DNA of 64,000 nucleotides from Variovorax paradoxus (GTDB lineage: Bacteria; Pseudomonadota; Gammaproteobacteria; Burkholderiales; Burkholderiaceae_C): assembly GCF_030811855.1 (NCBI RefSeq), contig NZ_JAUSRN010000001.1:896816-960815 (forward strand), written 5' to 3'. Of the stretch, positions 60,351 to 64,000 are shown piece by piece. The position numbers were made by a program, and so were the translations under genes. Numbering within the stretch: the first letter of the stretch is position 1; the number at the start of each line of letters is the position of its first letter. The notes beneath the pieces were generated by a model. That model ran no database searches and was not told the DNA's origin. It saw only the letters and a list, made by a program, of their open reading frames with translations.

Positions 60351-60376
60351 GCGACAGTCGACCACAACCGGACATT
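60351..60376 (+). repeat. Intergenic repeat family, copy in 60243-60501 gap
   Basis: GCGACAGTCGACCACAACCG then GACATT. GTCGACC replaces GTCGGCC. The rest of the 259-bp gap shows no gene. Confidence 0.65.
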
Positions 60377-60501
60377 GATCCCGCAAACGAAAATCCACCC
60401 GATGGCGGACATTCAAGCCCTATCGGTAGCCCGTGGCGACAACTCCACCTACTCGCTAACAGCGGATGCGCCCAAAATCCGGTACGACGAGGACTTCAAA
60501 A

Positions 60502-60765
60502 ATGAGCAACCAGTCATGGTTAGACGAACGACGAGTCGATCTCATCGCGATGCGAGTGGAGGCCACCTCTCGAGGACCTTGGGCCGCATCAATCGAAGGT
60601 GAAGATCACACTAGTGGTTCAAGCTGCATCATTACTGCAGATGGCTCAATGGACCTGAGTGGTGCCTCGGATCACGACATCGCGTTCATCGCCAACGCAC
60701 GCCAAGACGTTCCATATCTTGTCGCGGAGCTTCGCAGGCTCGCGGCGATTCTTGAGTCTCGTTGA
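60502..60765 (+). CDS. Hypothetical small protein, Ead/Ea22-like pattern
   Basis: 87 residues. The pattern WLDERRVDLIAMRVEATSRGPWAA ... SDHDIAFIANARQDVPYLVAELRRLAAILE is one I recognise from many small phage- and cassette-borne proteins (an RVEAxxxGPW opening and a DIAFIANARxDVPxL helix). Their function is unknown. Cytosolic, no signal. A further hint that the region collects mobile genes. Confidence 0.7.
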   Translation: MSNQSWLDERRVDLIAMRVEATSRGPWAASIEGEDHTSGSSCIITADGSMDLSGASDHDIAFIANARQDVPYLVAELRRLAAILESR

Positions 60766-60773
60766 GTAGACCT

Positions 60774-60790
60774 CTGTCGGCCATGAGAAG
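60774..60790 (+). repeat. Intergenic repeat family, weak copy before 60816
   Basis: CTGTCGGCCATGAGAAG, 25 nt before the next start. Only the GTCGGCCA core is kept. Confidence 0.45.
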
Positions 60791-60815
60791 TTGGTCGATT
60801 CTGAGTCAGAATTCC

Positions 60816-61340
60816 ATGATGGAACCCTCTAAACTTTCCGCTGCCCGCGCCTATGCGCTCAGCATGCACGGCGCGCAAATGTATGGACCACACCCTTATT
60901 CGCACCACTTGGATGCGGTCGCAGCGACGCTCGCGCCGTATGGCCTAACCGCTCAGGTCATCGGGTATCTGCACGATGTTGTGGAAGACACTGGTGCGAC
61001 GATCGCCGAAGTCTGCTCCCGCTTTGGCGAAGAAGTCGCCGCATGCGTAGCACTCCTCACGGACGAACCTGGCGCGAACAGAAAAGAGCGCAAGTCGAAG
61101 ACGTACGCGAAGCTGGCGAAAGTAGCAGGGTCGGAAGAGCTCGCGCTGATTGTGAAAGCCGCTGACCGCCTCTCGAACGTGCGGGCGTGCGTGGCTGATG
61201 CCAATCGTGACCTTTGGAACCTTTATCGCAGTGAGCATGCGGTGTTCAAGGCATCCGCATTTAGGCCTGGCCTCTGTGATGAACTTTGGTCTGAACTCGA
61301 CGGACTGTTGCGTGATGACAAGCTGCCGCAGGCGGCGTGA
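60816..61340 (+). CDS. Small HD-domain hydrolase, MESH1/RelA-SpoT hydrolase-like
   Basis: 174 residues. The metal-binding HD core is complete: PYSHHLDAVAATLAPYGL, VIGYLHDVVEDTGAT and LIVKAADRLSNVRAC, plus the TDEPGANRKERKSKTYAKLA substrate loop typical of small alarmone hydrolases. No synthetase or regulatory domain is present. It could hydrolyse (p)ppGpp or a related nucleotide. Two successive ATGs begin the frame. Confidence 0.87.
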   Translation: MMEPSKLSAARAYALSMHGAQMYGPHPYSHHLDAVAATLAPYGLTAQVIGYLHDVVEDTGATIAEVCSRFGEEVAACVALLTDEPGANRKERKSKTYAKLAKVAGSEELALIVKAADRLSNVRACVADANRDLWNLYRSEHAVFKASAFRPGLCDELWSELDGLLRDDKLPQAA

Positions 61341-61348
61341 CTGGAATC

Positions 61349-61370
61349 CGCCGCCAATAGCGGACCTTCG
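61349..61370 (+). repeat. Intergenic repeat family, copy before 61404
   Basis: CCGCCGCCAATAGCGGACCT then TCG, 9 nt past the HD-gene stop and 33 nt before the next start. The core reads CGCCAATAGCGGAC. Confidence 0.7.
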
Positions 61371-61403
61371 TCATACACTTTCAATAAACAAGATCACCGC
61401 CGC

Positions 61404-61862
61404 ATGAACATCTTGGCTCCCATGGTTGCCCTCGTTGCTGTGACTGGACTCATCGTCTGGATGTTCTTCAATGCTGGCCAAGCGGTCCCACTCGCCGGGT
61501 ATGTTCTGGGTTCAGTATGCTTTCTACTCGTGCTCGGCATTTGGGGCCTGATTGCGGTTGACGACTTGGACGGTCCCGGTGCTAGCCTGGGTTTAGCGAT
61601 CACATCTACGGTATCGCTCCTTTGTCTCGGCGCCGGAATAGGACTTGTCGCGGGCGCAATGAAAAGTGTTGCACCTGTCGTGGGCTTCGGGCTCGGATTG
61701 GCAAGTTTCTGCGCGATTCATCTTTGGATCTTTCGGTCTACCAGTCCATGGGTGGGCGCTTCGCTCCTGCTGGTTTGCTGCATCGGGGGCATGGCCGTAG
61801 GAGCATTTCAGAAGAGAGGTGCTCTCGGCCCCTGGGGCACAGCGGCGCCGACAAACTCATAG
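61404..61862 (+). CDS. Hypothetical four- to five-helix membrane protein
   Basis: 152 residues, almost entirely hydrophobic: helices at about 8-24, 30-53, 62-86 (ASLGLAITSTVSLLCLGAGIGLVAGA), 91-108 and 114-132. The tail is polar (QKRGALGPWGTAAPTNS). No charged membrane residues that suggest transport. No family recognised. Confidence 0.65.
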   Translation: MNILAPMVALVAVTGLIVWMFFNAGQAVPLAGYVLGSVCFLLVLGIWGLIAVDDLDGPGASLGLAITSTVSLLCLGAGIGLVAGAMKSVAPVVGFGLGLASFCAIHLWIFRSTSPWVGASLLLVCCIGGMAVGAFQKRGALGPWGTAAPTNS

Positions 61863-61908
61863 GCAAGAAGGCCACCACCTAAGCCGGTGACCAGCCCACG
61901 GCCGGCAA

Positions 61909-61928
61909 GAGTCGGCCAAAACCGGTCG
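61909..61928 (+). repeat. Intergenic repeat family, copy before 61963
   Basis: GAGTCGGCCAAAACCGGTCG, continuing CTCAAGAC. 34 nt before the next start. Confidence 0.8.
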
Positions 61929-61962
61929 CTCAAGACAGGCGGCTACTGAGGAGATTTTTTCG

Positions 61963-62262
61963 ATGGCTTGGGTTCGAGACCTCGACAGCTTGTATAACTT
62001 TATCGGGTACGTAGTGCTTCGGGCGCCCGACCAGTTCCCAAGAGAAGACTACTTGCGTGACGATGAGCAGCTGACGCTGGAGAAGGCGTTCGAGGAACTG
62101 CGAACCGGCGTGCAGTTCGTGCAAGCTGACTCTCCCGAGCGCCAAATTTCCAGCGAATTGCAAGGCATCCTTGACGAAAGCCTTGCTCTTTACCGCGCCG
62201 GCGAAAGAGTCGCGGCGGCACATCGGCTGCAGGATTTCTCGTCTGCCATCTTCAAGGAGTGA
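61963..62262 (+). CDS. Hypothetical protein
   Basis: 99 residues, helical and acidic (VRDLDSLYNFIGYVVL, DEQLTLEKAFEELRTGVQFVQ, SSELQGILDESLALYRAGERVAAAHRLQDF). No signal or membrane segment. It resembles uncharacterised small helical proteins of cassette arrays in pattern only. GAGGAG lies upstream of the ATG. Confidence 0.65.
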   Translation: MAWVRDLDSLYNFIGYVVLRAPDQFPREDYLRDDEQLTLEKAFEELRTGVQFVQADSPERQISSELQGILDESLALYRAGERVAAAHRLQDFSSAIFKE

Positions 62263-62273
62263 AGCGCGCGAGA

Positions 62274-62299
62274 GGCTACAGTCGGCCAAAAGCTGACGG
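62274..62299 (+). repeat. Intergenic repeat family, copy after 62262
   Basis: GGCTACAGTCGGCCAAAAGC then TGACGG, beginning 12 nt after the stop codon. One of the best-kept cores. Confidence 0.85.
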
Positions 62300-62366
62300 T
62301 CAGACCTGTGGCAGGATTCAAAGATATCGCCTTGCGTCATCAAAGAATTGAACCAGGAGCTTCAAG

Positions 62367-62840
62367 ATGTCGTTTGTTCTTGACGGTGGCTGCCTCTGCG
62401 GAACTGTCAAGTTCCGCGTCAAACAGGCGCCGCTTAGAACCCTTGTTTGTCACTGCACTTTCTGTCAGCGGATGACGGGCTCCTCGTTTTACGCCAACTC
62501 CGTATTCCCCGTCGAGGCAGTCGAGTTCAACGATGGCGAGATACGCAAGTACGAGCACACATCGGATGTAAGCGGGAAGAAAGTCTATGTCGAGTTCTGC
62601 CCAACTTGCGGAACGACCGTCGGCCTTACCTTTGAGCGCTGGCCCAATCTCCGCGCACTCTCTCGGGGTTGCTACGACAACCCCAATGCGGTGGAGGTAG
62701 CGGCGAACATTTGGACCCGCTCGGCGCAGTCGGGCATCGCCCTGCCGGCTGAGATCGACTGCTTTGTGAAGGCAAGGCTGACACCCGAAGGGCAGCCGGA
62801 GCATCCTGCCAAGTATCCAGTACCAGTCATGGCCCGGTAG
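62367..62840 (+). CDS. GFA-family (CENP-V/glutathione-dependent formaldehyde-activating-like) protein
   Basis: 157 residues with the full zinc-cysteine set: GGCLCGTVKFRV, LVCHCTFCQRMTGSSF and FCPTCGTTVG. The family binds two zinc ions; a role in adding formaldehyde to glutathione is proven for few members, so the substrate is open. AGGAG lies close upstream of the ATG. Confidence 0.9.
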   Translation: MSFVLDGGCLCGTVKFRVKQAPLRTLVCHCTFCQRMTGSSFYANSVFPVEAVEFNDGEIRKYEHTSDVSGKKVYVEFCPTCGTTVGLTFERWPNLRALSRGCYDNPNAVEVAANIWTRSAQSGIALPAEIDCFVKARLTPEGQPEHPAKYPVPVMAR

Positions 62841-62935
62841 TAGCTCAACGATGCTCAATGTCTCATTTGCGAGCGCCAAGACTGTTTCGGCTTCGATGAT
62901 CGCTTTTGGGGCTCAAGTATCTAAATACCGCCGCA

Positions 62936-62960
62936 GGCTACAGTCGGCCAAAAGCGTCCT
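62936..62960 (+). repeat. Intergenic repeat family, copy in 62841-63072 gap
   Basis: GGCTACAGTCGGCCAAAAGC then GTCCT, continuing TTCGGCC. The rest of this 232-bp gap shows no gene. Confidence 0.85.
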
Positions 62961-63072
62961 TTCGGCCTCGGCCCTCGAAAGCGCGTGCGCGCTGACCGAG
63001 TCTTAGATAACAATCGACTAAGTGCCGTCTTTTGGCGTCGGCATATAAGAATCCGAATTGACAGAGGGAAAC

Positions 63073-63639
63073 ATGGACGCCGCATATCTCAGGCAACACT
63101 ACGACCGCCTTGAAACTGACGAGTTGATCCGTCTTCGCTCGACTGACCTGACGCCTGAGGCCAAGGTCGTGCTCGAAGCTGAATTGGCGTCGCGGGATGT
63201 TGCGCACTCTTTTTCTACAGTGCCTGCCAGCGCCTCTGCGCTGCGCCCGCTCGACCAGTCATTGCTGGCTCCGCTGTGGAGGCGATTTGTAGCTGCGACA
63301 CTCGACTATGCTGGACTCTTCTTCTTGCTGTTCGGCGTGAACTTCCCAATATATCTGTACACCCCGAAGACCTTCTCTGATTTGGTTGGATACGCATCCA
63401 TCGGGGTAGCCTTGGCATACTTGTTTTTCAAGGATGGCCTGAATGGTCAAAGCTTCGGGAAGCGACTCCTCAAGATCAAGGTTTTGGAGAGGGCTACAGG
63501 TGACTCATGCAGCCTGCCTCGCTCTCTAGTCCGCAACGCGTTTAATGGACTGGGCTTCATTGATTGGCTATTTGCCCTCGGCCGTGAAAACAGACGCCTC
63601 GGCGACCATGCTGCAGGCACATACGTTGTGAACGCCTAA
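63073..63639 (+). CDS. RDD-family membrane protein
   Basis: 188 residues. The N-terminal cytosolic helices (AAYLRQHYDRLETDELIRLRS, LTPEAKVVLEAELASRDV) belong to a common add-on seen before RDD domains. Then comes the RDD domain: PLWRRFVAATLDYAGLFFLLFG (Arg and Asp of the signature), a second helix, and the conserved KDGLNGQSFGKRLLKIKVLERATG. Role unknown; some family members are linked to Na+/H+ exchange. The start at MDAAYL has AGAGGGA upstream. Confidence 0.87.
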   Translation: MDAAYLRQHYDRLETDELIRLRSTDLTPEAKVVLEAELASRDVAHSFSTVPASASALRPLDQSLLAPLWRRFVAATLDYAGLFFLLFGVNFPIYLYTPKTFSDLVGYASIGVALAYLFFKDGLNGQSFGKRLLKIKVLERATGDSCSLPRSLVRNAFNGLGFIDWLFALGRENRRLGDHAAGTYVVNA

Positions 63640-63738
63640 AACACCTGTCGTCGGTGCGGAACAAATTCGATGTTCTAGATGGGCTGCTTTGGGAGCCGGA
63701 CACGGCCGGTAGGGGCCCTTCGCGACGGTAGCGCGACC

Positions 63739-63769
63739 GGCTACAGTCGGCCAAGACCGGACGGTCGCC
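63739..63769 (+). repeat. Intergenic repeat family, last copy
   Basis: GGCTACAGTCGGCCAAGACC then GGACGGTCGCC. Long form: the left arm starts near 63680 (GGGCTGCTTTGGGAG, GGGGCCCTTCGCGACGGTAG). 59 nt before the DUF1272 start. Confidence 0.85.
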
Positions 63770-63828
63770 TGTGTCGCCCAGTTCGCCTTCGTTTAAGCTC
63801 CACCGACCAAGCTTTCTGAGGTTCCGCC

Positions 63829-63933
63829 ATGCTTCAAATGCGCCCAGGGTGTGAGTGCTGCGACCGAGATTTGCCGCCGGATTCAGCCGATGCCCGCATC
63901 TGTTCCGTAAGCGCGGCCTCAAGGCCCTCTTGA
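63829..63933 (+). pseudogene. Truncated DUF1272-family gene
   Basis: Begins as a normal DUF1272 zinc-ribbon protein (LQMRPGCECCDRDLPPDSAD, then ARICS), which I recognise. The expected continuation with FECTFC-like cysteines is replaced after about codon 26 (near 63906) by unrelated sequence and a stop. So only the first of the cysteine pairs remains. The break marks a recombination or deletion junction inside the array. Confidence 0.75.
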
Positions 63934-64000
63934 CGTCGACTTGTTGACGGAGTCGACGGCGCTCAGACGTCGAGCACATGCCGCAGGACATGGAACGGTA
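63934..64000. other. Unassigned sequence at window end
   Basis: No supported gene. The sequence right of the DUF1272 break contains the short inverted pair GTCGAC/GTCGAC (about 63936 and 63953) and runs off the window. Confidence 0.4.

Larger units (their letters stand above)
52979..63770 (+). repeat. Array of small unrelated genes separated by one intergenic repeat family
   Basis: About 18 copies of a core close to CAGTCGGCCAAAAGCGGAC were found by eye at 52987, 54711, 55772, 56916, 57234, 57963, 58351, 58824, 59395, 59923, 59964, 60351, 60774, 61349, 61909, 62274, 62936 and 63739. Two further left-arm copies lie at 54168 and 56172. All lie between genes and in one orientation. The core is an imperfect inverted repeat (GTCGGC/GCGGAC). 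Longer copies add a left arm of about 40-60 nt with GGGCC, TTYGCG and a spacer before CTACAG. Spacing averages roughly 0.6 kb, one gene per interval. GC is lower than in the first 52 kb. Confidence 0.75.

Noticed and set aside
52979..63770. Reading the repeats as classical integron attC sites
   Set aside because: No RYYYAAC/GTTRRRY boundary pair, no IntI-type integrase, and the core CAGTCGGCCAAAAGCGG is unlike attC sites I know. Kept as cassette-like only.
52979..63770. CRISPR array
   Set aside because: Repeats are diverged, 0.3-1.2 kb apart with genes between, and there are no cas genes.

Overview
The window is a high-GC stretch of a Burkholderiales chromosome, most likely a Variovorax (Comamonadaceae). 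Reasons: several Bug-type solute-binding proteins, many LysR/AraC-controlled catabolic operons, a PaoABC-type aldehyde oxidoreductase, and above all a styA1/styA2B pair like the one known from Variovorax paradoxus EPS. No rRNA, tRNA or CRISPR was seen. The genus is inferred from gene content only.

Layout. (1) 1-7150: a partial porin, a LysR regulator, and a divergent operon of CoA-transferase, intradiol ring-cleavage dioxygenase, citryl-CoA-lyase-like enzyme and Bug protein, then a second Bug gene. (2) 7208-15606: TctD/TctE-type two-component system, an 11-bp-periodic Pho-box-like array, a TerC-family membrane protein, a universal stress protein, a multi-PAS diguanylate cyclase, and an operon of ECF sigma factor, Tat ferritin-like protein and cytochrome c. 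(3) 15727-22481: YciI protein, broken M20 amidohydrolase, LysR, class II aldolase, MHS transporter, HCCA-isomerase-like protein, a metallo-beta-lactamase-fold protein with a degraded metal site, and its divergent LysR. (4) 22509-30736: a tight operon of acyl-CoA ligase, full branched-chain-type ABC importer and nitronate monooxygenase, with a divergent AraC gene. (5) 30761-34743: GNAT gene, then a flavinylation operon (outer-membrane protein, FMN-binding protein, ApbE, small membrane cytochrome-like protein) behind a Fur-box-like site. (6) 35284-45127: AraC plus paoABC, a DHA2 exporter, Bug protein plus amidase with divergent LysR. (7) 45144-52357: SDR, styA1, styA2B and a dienelactone hydrolase/NTF2-like fusion as one operon, two AraC regulators and a VOC protein.

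(8) From about 52.98 kb to the end the DNA changes. GC is visibly lower and about 17 short, unrelated genes sit head to tail, nearly all on the plus strand. Almost every junction carries a diverged copy of one intergenic repeat with the core CAGTCGGCCAAAAGCGGAC. The genes include a rifampin ADP-ribosyltransferase (Arr), a 207-residue tyrosine recombinase, a SMI1/KNR4 protein, a small HD alarmone-hydrolase-like protein, GFA, RDD, a TonB C-terminal lipoprotein, and many small unknowns. Two gene-plus-repeat units appear duplicated, one copy being decayed. The last gene (DUF1272) is cut off after about 26 codons. The layout resembles an integron cassette array, but the repeat does not look like attC. 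It is the main candidate for an undescribed system here.
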